DNA of 64,000 nt from Microbacterium sp. CGR2 (GCF_003626735.1 NZ_RBHX01000001.1:3534001-3598000); one strand, 5' to 3'; shown: positions 43,971 to 53,251, counted from the stretch's first letter. Translations and numbers: made by a program. Notes: generated by a model from the letters alone, not told the origin.

Positions 43971-45289
43971 GACACTCGGTCTTGAGCGGCCTGGATGTTG
44001 GCCAGGGCCTCGTCGATGGTCGCCTCGCCCAGCACGACACGCTGAGCCTCGGCGACGATGGCGGTGCGGACGTCGGTCGCGAACGTCGCGGACATGACCT
44101 GGACGGTCTCGACTCCTGACGCGAAGCCTGCGAGCTGCGTCGGCACGTCACCGCTGGAGAGCAGCTCGGGGTTCGTCGGCAGGATGCGACCGACCTCGGC
44201 GAAGACCGCCTGCTGATCCGGCTCGGTCAGCCACTTCACGAAGGCGAGAGCCTCCTCGGAGTGCTCTCCTTTCGGGTTGATGACCGCTCCCTTTCCGGGG
44301 ACGCCGGGAGAACGCGGGTCTTCCGTGCCACCGTCGACGAGCGGAATGCCCACCGAGAAGTAGTCCTCGAACTCGGGGTTCGTGCGAAGCCCCACCGAGA
44401 CACCGGGCGACGCATCGAAGATCGAGCCCATCGCCTGGGTGAAGAACGAGGACTCTACGTTGGGGTTGTCGTCCTGCCCGCCGACAAGTGCGTCGTTCGC
44501 GATCACGCCCGCGTCTTTCATGTCGACGAGCACCTGGAACGCATCGTGCCAGGCGTCCTGCTCCCAGCTCTCCTCGCCGTTGAACGTCGCGGCGATCTCA
44601 TCGTCGGTCAGCCAGTTCGAGACGATCGCCTGCAAGAGCTGCGGCGTCAACGATGCGGCGACCGAGAAGGTGCCACCGCCATCTTCGGCAGAGGAGAGTC
44701 CTTCGATGAACTCGTCCGTCGTGACGGGGGCGTCCTCGAGCGTCATACCCGTGAGCGCCGGGTTCACGAGGAGTCCATAAGTCTGCGTCTCCCAGTGCAC
44801 GGTGTAGATCCCAGCGGGAACGTCGAGGTTGTTGCCTTCTTCGAAGGTCGACATCTCGATGATCGCCGGGCTGAAATCGTCGCTCCAGTCCCCCTCGAGC
44901 TCCGTCGTGAGGTCCATGGCCCAGCCGGCCTTGTAGAACGGGGCCATGTCGGTCGCTTGGAACGACGAGTAGATGTCGGGCATCGAGTTCGACTGAGCGC
45001 GCGCCTGCAGCTTCGGCAGGTAGTCCGCGGGTCCTGGCGAGTCGATGGTGACCGTGACGCCGGTCTCTTCGGCATACTGTTCGGCGAGCTGCGTGAGCGC
45101 GGCCTCCTGGCCGCGCGACTGATTCATGAACGTCAGCTCGACGTCGCCAGCACTCTCCGTCGGCTCTGCGGGTTCGGGCGAAGAGCATCCCGAGAGCGTG
45201 ATCGCCATCGTGGCGGCGAGTCCACCGGCGGCGAATGCGAGGCGGCGGGCACTGCGGGAGGTCTGGGTGTAACGCATGGTCCTCATCAT
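43967..45289 (-). CDS. extracellular sugar-binding lipoprotein, family 1
   Basis: A 440-residue CUT1-type binding protein. The signal peptide ends at lipobox Cys35 (ITLSGC), followed by an SBP_bac_1 domain (LTFMNQSRGQEAALTQLAEQ at its start). ATG 45289 is chosen because AAGGA lies six bases upstream; two more ATGs follow at 45286 and 45277. A LacI-type operator lies about 90 bases upstream. The adjacent glycosidase gene on the same strand suggests that the ligand is the substrate or product of that enzyme. Confidence 0.9.
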   Translation of the reverse strand: MMRTMRYTQTSRSARRLAFAAGGLAATMAITLSGCSSPEPAEPTESAGDVELTFMNQSRGQEAALTQLAEQYAEETGVTVTIDSPGPADYLPKLQARAQSNSMPDIYSSFQATDMAPFYKAGWAMDLTTELEGDWSDDFSPAIIEMSTFEEGNNLDVPAGIYTVHWETQTYGLLVNPALTGMTLEDAPVTTDEFIEGLSSAEDGGGTFSVAASLTPQLLQAIVSNWLTDDEIAATFNGEESWEQDAWHDAFQVLVDMKDAGVIANDALVGGQDDNPNVESSFFTQAMGSIFDASPGVSVGLRTNPEFEDYFSVGIPLVDGGTEDPRSPGVPGKGAVINPKGEHSEEALAFVKWLTEPDQQAVFAEVGRILPTNPELLSSGDVPTQLAGFASGVETVQVMSATFATDVRTAIVAEAQRVVLGEATIDEALANIQAAQDRVS

Positions 45290-45376
45290 TGAAAATCCTT
45301 CGAACGGCGAACCGTCGGGCGGTTCGATATCGGTTGCTGTAATGCTGCGGGCTTCGGGCGACGCTCTGAAGAAGAG

Positions 45377-45392
45377 TGTCAACCGGTTGCCG
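45377..45392 (-). promoter_or_regulatory. LacI-type operator before sugar ABC operon
   Basis: TGTCAACCGGTTGCCG, a variant of the CG-centred operators of the first 26 kb. On the minus strand its arm reads TTGACA, a consensus -35; I see no convincing -10 at 17 bp. It lies between the glycosidase stop and the binding-protein start. Confidence 0.6.
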
Positions 45393-45429
45393 AACGGGCG
45401 TCAATCCTCTCGTGTCATGGTTGCGGGAA

Positions 45430-47598
45430 TCACCCGACGGTCGAAGCCGTCCGGTCGGTCAGGGGCACGAAGGGCGATCCACCCTCGTAGGTCACTCGCC
45501 ACTCTTGCGGCAGGGGCGTGCCGGCCTCGATCGCCGCCACGATGTGCGCGACCGCTGCGAGCAGGCCACCATTGGCCGGAAGGTAGAGCGACAGGAAGCC
45601 CGGGATCTGCGGGTTGTGCCCGTTCGCGAGGAACTCGTTCTTCGGAGACGGCAGGAGAAGCGCTTCCAGCGCGGATCCCAGGTCGCCCAGTCGGGCCGCG
45701 GTCATGGCCATGACGGGATAGTCCCAGCCCCAGCTGGACTGGAGGTCCCAACGAGCCCACACGGCGTCGAGCGTGGAACGCATGACCTCTGGATCGACGA
45801 CATCTGTGGGAGGGAGCCATCCGAGGGCCATGAGCATCGACGGATGATCCTTGCGGATCAGGTGCGGCGGAGTCGCCAGCGCGGCGTAGGTGTTGTCATC
45901 GAGACGTGCCGGCGGCGACATGTTGCGCGCCACGCGCTCCCAGTCGTCCCGGATGCCGAGCCCGAGCCTCACCCGCCAGGTGTTGGCGATGTCGAGCGCC
46001 CACGACCAATACGCGAGCTCGAACGTCGGGTCGGCGTTCGTCCGCCGGTCGGCGAGGTAGCTCTCCTGCGCGGGGATGAGGGGCGAGGGAAGGACGAAGA
46101 CACCGTCACGCTCCTCCACGAAGTCGACCATGAAATCGGCGGTCGCCTCCACCAGGGCGTAGTGCGCGCCCAGGAAGTCGTCACCCTTGCCCTCCTGCCG
46201 CAGAAGCTCGAGCAGATGGATGATGTGCGGCTGCTGCCACACGAGGAAGACTCCGATGTTGCTCGGTGACTCCTGGGCGGTAGGGTCGGTCTGCTTCGGC
46301 CAGCGGGCGCCGCGGTATCCCTGCCAGGCCGCGGTCGCACACGCCGCCTCGAGAGCGTCGTGGTACCACCCGAGACTGCGTTCGAGCAGATGCCCCCGGC
46401 CCCAGAGGGCGAAGTGGGCAGCATGCCACCAGTGCATCTCCAGGTGGAACTTGCCCGTCCAGGTGTTATACGTCAGCCCGGTCTCCGCAGGCGGGGTCGA
46501 CCCCGCACCATTCACAGCGGTGAGGTACTGCGACAGCACCACACGACGCTCGAGCTCGTCGGCCCGCTCGTCGTCGCTGCCCTCGAAGGTCACGGCGATG
46601 CCACTCTGCCAGTACTCCTCCCACCAGACCGCTGCCGCGTCGATGACTTCAGCGAACGTCCTGTCGGTCGGCACCGGTGCGGGCGCGTCGAGATGAAGAA
46701 CGACGACGACCTCGAGCGCGCGGCTCGCCGAGGTGGCGACGGCGACATCCCCGCGCGCGTCGAGGTCACCGTTCGTCGACACCTCGACGTGATAGGTCGT
46801 CTCTTCGATGCGGCGACGCGCCGTCGCGGCATCGGCCCCCCGGCGGACCCAGGTCGTGGACTCACGCAGCGGCAGTTCGAAGGGGGCCAGATCGTCAGGC
46901 TGGGGGTCGAAGATCCACGAGACGCCCCACCCACGGTCCAGCAGCCCCGACTCCACCTTCACCGCGAAGGTCGCATCCGAGGGGTGCCCGACCGTCGTGA
47001 CCGCGACGGTCTCGCCGTCGAGCAGGTACTCGGCGCGCACACGCCCGGTCCACAGATCGAGCTCCGTGCGTGGGCTCTGCACCGCGGCGGTCTCGATTAC
47101 GTGCGATCCGCCCTCCGGCGGCGTGAGAGCCAGCCGCCCGAGGTGAGCGCGACGCGGGTTGAAGTGGAACCAGGCACCGGCGGCGAACTCGTCGGCGATC
47201 TCATCGCCGGCCCGCTGTAGCCCCATCCTATCGAAGTAGGGCACCGACCCTCTCGCGGTGTCGTACCGGGTGACGGTCTCTTCGCGGTCGAACTCGCGTG
47301 TCGTCCGCGTGCGATACCAGGCCCACGATGACTGGGTGCGGAGGGGGATCTGGAAGTCGTCGGCGTCGAAGACCCGGGGGCGCTGCTCCGGAAGACCCTC
47401 CAGTCCTGTTCCGGCGACGCGGCGCGGATCAGGCACGAGTTCATGGAAAGCGGGAAGAGTCTGCAACCCCGTGATGTCGACCGTCAGCGCGACGTCGCCG
47501 TTCCCGACAGTGAGCACACCAGTCGGATGCGCCCCCGTCAGCACGGGGTTGTGTCGACGCACGAGACTGCGGCGGTCGATCTTCGACGACGGCATCAT
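45430..47598 (-). CDS. putative (alpha/alpha)6-barrel glycoside hydrolase, family not assigned
   Basis: A 722-residue protein with an N-terminal beta-rich domain (about 1-300) and a C-terminal helical, six-hairpin-glycosidase-like domain. The block TYNTWTGKFHLEMHWWHAAHF near residue 370 resembles the active-site strand of GH65/GH95-type enzymes, and RKDHPSMLMALGWLP, SSWGWDYPVMAM fit that fold. I cannot place it in a numbered family. ATG 47598 is best supported by GGAG eight bases upstream; a nearby ATG at 47604 is too close to it. No signal peptide. It lies upstream of the CUT1 ABC genes and divergent from a TetR, so it likely cleaves the imported sugar. Confidence 0.72.
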   Translation of the reverse strand: MMPSSKIDRRSLVRRHNPVLTGAHPTGVLTVGNGDVALTVDITGLQTLPAFHELVPDPRRVAGTGLEGLPEQRPRVFDADDFQIPLRTQSSWAWYRTRTTREFDREETVTRYDTARGSVPYFDRMGLQRAGDEIADEFAAGAWFHFNPRRAHLGRLALTPPEGGSHVIETAAVQSPRTELDLWTGRVRAEYLLDGETVAVTTVGHPSDATFAVKVESGLLDRGWGVSWIFDPQPDDLAPFELPLRESTTWVRRGADAATARRRIEETTYHVEVSTNGDLDARGDVAVATSASRALEVVVVLHLDAPAPVPTDRTFAEVIDAAAVWWEEYWQSGIAVTFEGSDDERADELERRVVLSQYLTAVNGAGSTPPAETGLTYNTWTGKFHLEMHWWHAAHFALWGRGHLLERSLGWYHDALEAACATAAWQGYRGARWPKQTDPTAQESPSNIGVFLVWQQPHIIHLLELLRQEGKGDDFLGAHYALVEATADFMVDFVEERDGVFVLPSPLIPAQESYLADRRTNADPTFELAYWSWALDIANTWRVRLGLGIRDDWERVARNMSPPARLDDNTYAALATPPHLIRKDHPSMLMALGWLPPTDVVDPEVMRSTLDAVWARWDLQSSWGWDYPVMAMTAARLGDLGSALEALLLPSPKNEFLANGHNPQIPGFLSLYLPANGGLLAAVAHIVAAIEAGTPLPQEWRVTYEGGSPFVPLTDRTASTVG

Positions 47599-47609
47599 CA
47601 CCATTCTCC

Positions 47610-47638
47610 GACTCAATTTTGAGTCAACTGGTACTTTC
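47610..47638. promoter_or_regulatory. candidate TetR operator before the glycosidase
   Basis: Inverted repeat GACTCAA-TT-TTGAGTC (47610-47625), continuing as TGAGTCAACTGGTACTTTC (47620-47638). The latter matches 16 of 19 bases with TGAGTCAACTACTAATTTC at 49566-49584, in front of the second GH1 gene. Confidence 0.62.
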
Positions 47639-47697
47639 GCGGATTGAGCATAACATTGCCTGAGCGCCACACTCAAGAGCAATCGGAAGGACCCCTG

Positions 47698-48285
47698 ATG
47701 GCCCAGAAGAGAGGTCCGTATGCAAAGTCGGACCAGCGACGCCAGGCACTCAGCAGGGCCGCTCTCGATCTCGTTGGTCGGTACGGCCACCGCAATGTCT
47801 CGGTGTCGGAGATCGCAGACGTCGCCGAGACCAGCGAAGCGACGGTGTTCTACCACTTCCCGACCAAGGAAGCCCTCTTCATCGCCGCGCTCGCACAGCA
47901 CGACGAGGAGAACATCCGCGCACGGGGCGCCGAAGCGGGCGCGATCGCCGACATGGGATCTCGCGCCGCAGCCGGTGTTCAGCGCACCAACTACGCACGG
48001 CTGTACAACGAGCTGGCCGGCGCAGCAGCAGACCCGACCCATCCGGCGAACACCTTCTTCCAGGAGCGGTGGGCGCGATCGATGAGCGTCGTGGCAACCG
48101 ACATCCGCCGTCTGCAGCATGAAGGCAAGGTCGCCGAGTCGGTGGATGCCGAATCCGCCGCGCACATCCTCCTCGCTGCCTGGGAGGGCTTGCAGCTGCA
48201 GTGGATGCAGGGCCCCGCCTTCGACATCCGCGCACTGCTCGAATGGCACATCCGCGCGGTGCTGGGGCCGACCGCCCTCGACTGA
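47698..48285 (+). CDS. TetR-family transcriptional regulator
   Basis: A 195-residue TetR repressor with helix-turn-helix VSEIADVAETSEATVFYHFP at about residues 33-52. The ligand-domain segment DPTHPANTFFQERWARS is shared with the TetR proteins at 13486 and 57443. ATG 47698 has AGGA seven bases upstream; the longer frame from 47644 lacks a signal. It is divergent from the glycosidase and convergent with the second GH1 gene. A shared TGAGTCAACT motif stands before both glycosidase genes, so it probably controls both. Confidence 0.9.
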   Translation: MAQKRGPYAKSDQRRQALSRAALDLVGRYGHRNVSVSEIADVAETSEATVFYHFPTKEALFIAALAQHDEENIRARGAEAGAIADMGSRAAAGVQRTNYARLYNELAGAAADPTHPANTFFQERWARSMSVVATDIRRLQHEGKVAESVDAESAAHILLAAWEGLQLQWMQGPAFDIRALLEWHIRAVLGPTALD

Positions 48286-48296
48286 TCCAGCGACCT

Positions 48297-48312
48297 CGGG
48301 GGCAGGCCCCCG
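48297..48312. terminator. hairpin between convergent tetR and GH1 genes
   Basis: CGGGGGC and GCCCCCG separated by two bases form a strong stem (effective loop four). It lies 12 bases after the tetR stop and 16 before the GH1 stop. Confidence 0.55.
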
Positions 48313-48327
48313 CACCGCGACGGCAGC

Positions 48328-49551
48328 TCAGGAGCGGGTGCTGACTTCGTCGCCGCGTTGCTGCGCTGCGTATCCGCCCAGCCACGCCAAGCTCGGCTTG
48401 GGCCGGCGCTCGAAGGTCTCGCGATCGACGGCCACGAGGCCGAACGTGGGCGACCAGTGACCCCATTCGTAGTTGTCGAGGAGGCTCCAGTGAACATAGC
48501 CGCGCACGTCGACGCCGTCCGCCATCGCCTCCGCGAGCGATTCGAGGGCGGATTCCGTGTACGCGATGCGCCGTGCATCGTCGGCTGTGGCGATGCCGTT
48601 CTCTGTGACGACCACCGGGACGTGCGAGAGCACCTCAGCGGTGTGACGAACGGCGATTCCCAGCGCATCAGGCCGGTAGGCCGTGCGCACCAGTGTGTTG
48701 TCAGGTCGCACGGGGTGAGGCTCGATCCCGTCGAGGCCCACCCACTGCGCCGAGTACGCCTGCACGCCGATGTAGTCATCGTCGGTCGCGGCCTCGAGAT
48801 ACAGGTCCTCCCAGATGTACTCAAGACGACGTCGCACCTCCTCGGCTCCCGGGCGCGTCTCGAAGGCGCGGTTGGCGACAGACCAGCCGACGCGCGCCTC
48901 GGTGCGCTCTCGCAGGACCTCGCGAGCCGCGTGGTGCGCCTCGATCAGGCGTCGGCCGATTTCCTCCGAAGGCGCCGGCTTGACCGGCCGCGGGGTGTCC
49001 GCCTCCAGCGTCGGACTCAGCCACTCGACGTCGGAGTCGGGATCCAGAACGGTCTCGGCCTCACCGACCATGATCGCGAGCATGTTCGGCTCATTGATCG
49101 TGCACACCCACTCAACACCGTCGAGGATCGTCGTCGCGACCTCGACGTAGGCACGGAACCTGTCGATCGCCTGCGGCGAGCGCCACCCACCCTCTTCGGT
49201 GAACCATCGTGGAGACGTGAAGTGATGCAGCGTGACGAAGGGTCTCACGCCGGCATCCAGTGCCGTGTCGATCATGCGTCGGTAGTGGGCGAGCTGCACC
49301 CGCGAGAACTGCCCGGGGGCAGGCTCGATGCGCGCCCACTCGATGCCGAACCGGTACGTGTCGAGACCTGAGGCCGCGACGAGAGCGATGTCTTCGGGAT
49401 AGCGGTTGTAGCTGTCAAGAGCGTCGCCACTGCGATCGGCTCCCGTCATGTACTCCTCCTGAGCCCAGAAGTCGCTGTTGACGTTGTGGCCCTCCACCTG
49501 GTGCGGCGCGCTGGCGGCGCCCCAGAGGAAGTCGGCGGGGAAGCTGGGCAT
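48328..49551 (-). CDS. GH1 beta-glucosidase (second copy)
   Basis: A 407-residue GH1 enzyme with FPADFLWGAASAPHQVEG at its start, acid/base Glu154 (TINEP) and nucleophile Glu317 (VTENG). It is a clear paralogue of the enzyme at 12142-13386, with the same acid/base position and the same VTENGIATADD block. It has no signal peptide and is a single-gene unit. ATG 49551 with GGAG just upstream is the start. The two copies may have split substrate ranges, such as different aglycones of plant beta-glucosides. Confidence 0.92.
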   Translation of the reverse strand: MPSFPADFLWGAASAPHQVEGHNVNSDFWAQEEYMTGADRSGDALDSYNRYPEDIALVAASGLDTYRFGIEWARIEPAPGQFSRVQLAHYRRMIDTALDAGVRPFVTLHHFTSPRWFTEEGGWRSPQAIDRFRAYVEVATTILDGVEWVCTINEPNMLAIMVGEAETVLDPDSDVEWLSPTLEADTPRPVKPAPSEEIGRRLIEAHHAAREVLRERTEARVGWSVANRAFETRPGAEEVRRRLEYIWEDLYLEAATDDDYIGVQAYSAQWVGLDGIEPHPVRPDNTLVRTAYRPDALGIAVRHTAEVLSHVPVVVTENGIATADDARRIAYTESALESLAEAMADGVDVRGYVHWSLLDNYEWGHWSPTFGLVAVDRETFERRPKPSLAWLGGYAAQQRGDEVSTRS

Positions 49552-49565
49552 CGATACTCCAATTC

Positions 49566-49590
49566 TGAGTCAACTACTAATTTCAACTCA
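49566..49590. promoter_or_regulatory. candidate TetR operator before GH1
   Basis: A 25-bp element with matching ends TGAGT and ACTCA; its first 19 bases repeat the motif at 47620-47638. It is 14 bases before the GH1 ATG on the minus strand. Confidence 0.6.
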
Positions 49591-49633
49591 GCGTAGTCGA
49601 GCGAAGCGACGCCTCAAGCACACCTCGCCGGGG

Positions 49634-49667
49634 GGGGTGGAGGGGCAGATCATCAGCCGTCCACCCC
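49634..49667 (-). terminator. hairpin after the lipoprotein gene
   Basis: GGGGTGGA (49634-49641) pairs with TCCACCCC (49660-49667), with further GGC/GCC pairing in the loop. It lies 15 bases downstream of the lipoprotein stop. There is a run of eight G at 49630-49637, so base count here is less certain. Confidence 0.5.
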
Positions 49668-49682
49668 GCGATAGTGAGCGTC

Positions 49683-50699
49683 TCACCCGCCGTTCGACTG
49701 ACGGATGCCCTCTCCATACGCCTCGAATGTGTGCACGAAACCCCCAGAGGGGCCGCTGACCACCAGGTATCCGTCGGTGGTCCCCGGCGCGATCGCGATG
49801 TTCGTCGCCGACTCGAGCCCGTCCCCGGGAACGCGGATCACGCCGATCTGCTCACCGGTCTTCGCGAAGACGACGATCTCCGCCTTCTCATGGAACGCCT
49901 GGTAGATATTGCCCTCCGCATCCACCGCTGTCGAGTCGATCCGGCCGATGCCGCCGTCCACGTGGATCGCCGGATAGGCGGAGACGACGCGCGTGCGCTC
50001 CTCGTCGAGGGCGAAGTAGTCGATCCGGTTCGCGTTGTACTGCGCGACCCACAGACCGGCATCCTCCTCGTCGAAGACGATGCCATTCGGCGAGGGCAGA
50101 TCCGAGGCCAGCACGCTCGCCTGCCCGTCCGTGTCGATCCTCACCACGCGGCCGAGCGTCTGCCACCCCGGCCCGTCCATGCCACGGGTGTCGGTCACGA
50201 ACATCGTGCCGTCGGGGTGGAAGGCGATGTCATCCGGAAGCATGGCGACGCCGTCGACATCGCCGGCGAAGTGGGTCTGCGGGTCCGCCCCCTCTGCCGT
50301 GATGCTCGCCACCCCACCGCCGAGGAGGTCGGTCAGATACAGACGTCCGTCGCTCGGATGGAACTGCGCCGAGGTGAACGCGCTCGTCTCATCGGTGAAG
50401 ACCTGGTCCACCGTGCGTTCGTCGACGTCGACGCGGAGCACCTTCGCCTCCCCCGCCGGTGCCATCACGTCGACCACGAACAACGATCCGTCTTCGTGGA
50501 ACGTCGGCCCCTCCAGCAGCGTCCCTCCGGTGAGCTGGTGCGGCTTCGTCACCTGGAGAAGCTCTTCCGAGACCTGCTCCGCAGCGGGCCCCTCCGACGG
50601 AGCATCCGTCTGCGCCGCATCGGGCGAGGCGGGGGCGCATCCGGCGAGGAGAGCCGTCACCGCGACCACCACTCCCGCCGCCGCCGACTTCGCCCTCAT
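49683..50699 (-). CDS. SMP-30/gluconolactonase-like secreted lipoprotein
   Basis: A 338-residue predicted lipoprotein with lipobox Cys21 (LLAGC) and a Ser/Ala/Pro-rich linker. A six-bladed beta-propeller follows, with repeated motifs such as EGPTFHEDGSLFVVD, DDIAFHPDGTMFVTD and PNGIVFDEEDAGLWV. The pattern resembles SMP-30/LRE lactonases. It is coupled by ATGA to the monooxygenase gene upstream. Lactone hydrolysis of the Baeyer-Villiger product would make sense chemically, but the lipoprotein faces outward while the monooxygenase is cytoplasmic, so that link is uncertain. Confidence 0.82.
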   Translation of the reverse strand: MRAKSAAAGVVVAVTALLAGCAPASPDAAQTDAPSEGPAAEQVSEELLQVTKPHQLTGGTLLEGPTFHEDGSLFVVDVMAPAGEAKVLRVDVDERTVDQVFTDETSAFTSAQFHPSDGRLYLTDLLGGGVASITAEGADPQTHFAGDVDGVAMLPDDIAFHPDGTMFVTDTRGMDGPGWQTLGRVVRIDTDGQASVLASDLPSPNGIVFDEEDAGLWVAQYNANRIDYFALDEERTRVVSAYPAIHVDGGIGRIDSTAVDAEGNIYQAFHEKAEIVVFAKTGEQIGVIRVPGDGLESATNIAIAPGTTDGYLVVSGPSGGFVHTFEAYGEGIRQSNGG

Positions 50700-52540
50700 G
50701 CCGAGACTCCGATCTCGGCCGATTCACGGACGCGTTCGTCCGCATCGGAGACGACCAGCAGATCAGCCATGTCGCCGCTCCTCCATTCTCGGAGGAGCCG
50801 ATGGAAGGCGACCGGCCCCGGTGAGTACGTCAGTCCGCCGATCGATCGTGACCCCTCGCCGTTGTAGTAGCCCGGCGTGCACTGGGCCTGGAAATCCGAG
50901 ACATCCCTCGAGGTCTCGATGACCGTGCGGCACCAGGCGTCCTCAGCCTCGGCGGTCGGCTCGATACGGCGAGCGCCGACCTTTGCGGCTCTGGCGATCA
51001 CCTCGGAGATGTGCAGCGCCTGCTCCTGCAGGATGTGCACGAAGTTGACCGAGTTCGCGTTCTGCATCGGGCCGAGCTGGAACAGATTGGGGAACCCGTG
51101 GGTGGTGAAGCCGTGCAGCGTGCGGGGTCCGTATGCCCACGCTTCGAGGAGGGCGCGCCCTCCTCGCCCGGAGACGGGCAGTGTTCCCGAGACCACTCCC
51201 GAGACTCCGACGTCGAATCCGGTCGCGAAGATGATGCAGTCGACGTCGTACTCCTCATCGCCGACGACGATCGAGGTCTCGGTGAGAGCCGTGATGCCGT
51301 GCGTGTCTGCCGTGTCGACGAGCGTGACGTTCGGGCGGTTGAACGCCTGCAGATAGGCATCGCTGAAGCCGGGTCGCTTGCACATGTATCGATACCAGGG
51401 CTTGAGCGATGCCGCAGTCTGCCGATTTTCGACGACCTCGTCGACCCGAGCGCGAAGGCGATCCATCGTCGTCGCGTCTTCGAGTTCCTCCTGAAGCAGT
51501 CGCTCCTCTTCAGGCACCCCGCCGTCGACGGTTCCCGAGAGGATGCTCCGCTGGAGCTGACGTGTCGCCGTCCACCCATCCTGCACGAGCGACTCACCCG
51601 CTTCTCCCGCAAGGACGCCGAGGAAGTTGTCCATCCGCTCCCGCTGCCACCCGGGAGCGAGACTCGCTGCCCATTCCGGATCCGTCGGTCGGTTGTCGCG
51701 CACATCGACCGTCGACGGGGTGCGCTGGAAGACGAGGAGCTCTCGTGCATGCTCGGCGAGGTGCGGGATCACCTGCAGTCCCGTCGCCCCCGTGCCCACG
51801 ACCGCGACGCGCTTGTCGGCGAGCCCGGTGAGATCGCCGTCAGCCGATCCGCCGGTGTAGGCGTAGTCCCAGCGGCTGGTGTGGAAGGTGTGACCGGAGA
51901 AGCGCTCGATGCCGGGAATGCCGGGGAGCTTGGGCTGCGTCAACGTGCCGGACGACGTGATCACGTAGCGGGTACGGAAGGCGTCACCGCGGTCCGTCTC
52001 GACAACCCACTCCGCAGCGCCCTCGTCCCAGGTGAGCCCGGTGGCCCGCGTGTGACCGACGAAGTCGCGGTACAGGTCGTAGTGCTCAGCGATGCGGACG
52101 GCGTGCTGACGGATCTCCTCGCCCGGCGCGTAGCGCGTGCTCGGGATGTAGCCGGTCTCCTCGAGAAGCGGCATGTAGACGTACGATTCGATGTCGCAGT
52201 GGATGCCGGGATAGCGGTTCCAGTACCAGGTGCCGCCCACGTCTCCGGCCTCATCCATGAGGCGAACTGAGTCGACTCCCTCATCGCGCAGCCCAGCGCC
52301 GGTGAGCAGTCCGCCGAACCCCGCGCCGATCACCAGCACTTCCACGCGATCGCGCAGGGGCTCCCGCTCGACCCGTCTCGTGTACGGGTCCTTCGCGTAG
52401 TACCCGTAGTCGCCGAGCGCAGATCGATACTGCGTCGCGCCATCCGGACGGATGCGCCGGTCGCGCTCGTGCGCGTACTTCTCTCGCAGGGCCTGCAGCC
52501 GGTGGGTCTGCTGCGGGGTTGTCTGTCGGTCGTCCTTCAT
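50696..52540 (-). CDS. Baeyer-Villiger-type flavin monooxygenase
   Basis: A 614-residue class B flavin monooxygenase. The FAD site [15 protein letters not shown] is near residue 50, the BVMO fingerprint [12 protein letters not shown] (FxGxxxHxxxW) near 215, and the NADPH site [12 protein letters not shown] near 240. This matches cyclohexanone/phenylacetone-type BVMOs, including their N-terminal extension. It would insert oxygen next to a ketone using NADPH. ATG 52540 is the start. A MarR gene lies divergent with an inverted repeat in between, so the unit is probably induced by its hydrophobic substrate. Confidence 0.9.
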   Translation of the reverse strand: MKDDRQTTPQQTHRLQALREKYAHERDRRIRPDGATQYRSALGDYGYYAKDPYTRRVEREPLRDRVEVLVIGAGFGGLLTGAGLRDEGVDSVRLMDEAGDVGGTWYWNRYPGIHCDIESYVYMPLLEETGYIPSTRYAPGEEIRQHAVRIAEHYDLYRDFVGHTRATGLTWDEGAAEWVVETDRGDAFRTRYVITSSGTLTQPKLPGIPGIERFSGHTFHTSRWDYAYTGGSADGDLTGLADKRVAVVGTGATGLQVIPHLAEHARELLVFQRTPSTVDVRDNRPTDPEWAASLAPGWQRERMDNFLGVLAGEAGESLVQDGWTATRQLQRSILSGTVDGGVPEEERLLQEELEDATTMDRLRARVDEVVENRQTAASLKPWYRYMCKRPGFSDAYLQAFNRPNVTLVDTADTHGITALTETSIVVGDEEYDVDCIIFATGFDVGVSGVVSGTLPVSGRGGRALLEAWAYGPRTLHGFTTHGFPNLFQLGPMQNANSVNFVHILQEQALHISEVIARAAKVGARRIEPTAEAEDAWCRTVIETSRDVSDFQAQCTPGYYNGEGSRSIGGLTYSPGPVAFHRLLREWRSGDMADLLVVSDADERVRESAEIGVSA

Positions 52541-52645
52541 GGTTCCGCCCTCCTGTCGCCGGGGTGCGGGCGCAGGTCGACGCGAACTGGGGACGGCGTG
52601 AACCTGAGCCCGACACGACCCCGGATCGGTTCCTCGAAATAAAGG

Positions 52646-52660
52646 TTAGCCTGAAGCTAA
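52646..52660. promoter_or_regulatory. MarR-type operator
   Basis: TTAGC-CTGAA-GCTAA, a perfect 5-bp inverted repeat with a 5-bp spacer, in the gap between the divergent BVMO and MarR genes. This spacing and position suit a MarR dimer. Confidence 0.6.
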
Positions 52661-52705
52661 GTAAATTCGGCTGGGAATCCTCTAAGAGCGCGTTACGGTA
52701 CAGAC

Positions 52706-53167
52706 GTGAGTGATGACCGGAGACGTGCGGAAGCGCTGGAGAACATTGACGCGCTCACACTGGCCGTCTCGGTTCGTTCGCTCCCCCGCATGGTCGGCTC
52801 GCTTCTCAGCACACAGCTGACGATCCAGCAGCTCAAGGTGCTGAGCTCGATCGTCGTGTCCGACCGCAGCAGCACGAGCGACCTCGCCTCGATGTTCGAG
52901 GTGTCTCTTGCCACGATGTCGAAGCTGGTCGAGCGTCTGGTCGACCAGGGGCTGGTCGAAAGACTCACGGATATCGCTGATCAGCGCGTCCGACGCCTTC
53001 TTCCCACGTCACTCGGCCGCGACGTCATCGGGAAGATCATGGCGGCGCGCCCCGAGATGGGCGCCGACATCCTCGACGGCCTCTCTGTCGATGAGCTCGA
53101 GGCCCTCGCCGTCGGCCTGCGTGCGATCAACCGCGAACTGCAGGCAGCGGGCGCCACCGACCGCTGA
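52706..53167 (+). CDS. MarR-family transcriptional regulator
   Basis: A 153-residue MarR protein. The winged helix covers about residues 35-100 (LTIQQLKVLSSIVV, STSDLASMFEVSLATMSKLV, then the wing DIADQRVRRLLPT). The start is GTG at 52706. No RBS is visible, but TACGGT ends six bases before the GTG, so the message may be leaderless. It is divergent from the BVMO gene and probably represses it; the ligand is likely aromatic or a ketone. Confidence 0.88.
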   Translation: MSDDRRRAEALENIDALTLAVSVRSLPRMVGSLLSTQLTIQQLKVLSSIVVSDRSSTSDLASMFEVSLATMSKLVERLVDQGLVERLTDIADQRVRRLLPTSLGRDVIGKIMAARPEMGADILDGLSVDELEALAVGLRAINRELQAAGATDR

Positions 53168-53199
53168 CACCGACACGTCAGCGGACGACGACGCCACGC

Positions 53200-53225
53200 G
53201 GGTCGGCTGGTCGATCCGCCGACCC
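53200..53225. terminator. hairpin between convergent marR and GH78
   Basis: GGGTCGGC and GCCGACCC form an 8-bp stem with a 10-base loop in the 84-base gap between the two stop codons. Confidence 0.5.
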
Positions 53226-53251
53226 ACCCACCCGCGCGCGCACCGCATCCG

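Noticed and set aside
47599..48315. N-terminal extension of the unassigned glycosidase to 961 residues
   Set aside because: The extension covers the TetR gene on the other strand and the palindromic operator; GGAG supports ATG 47598.
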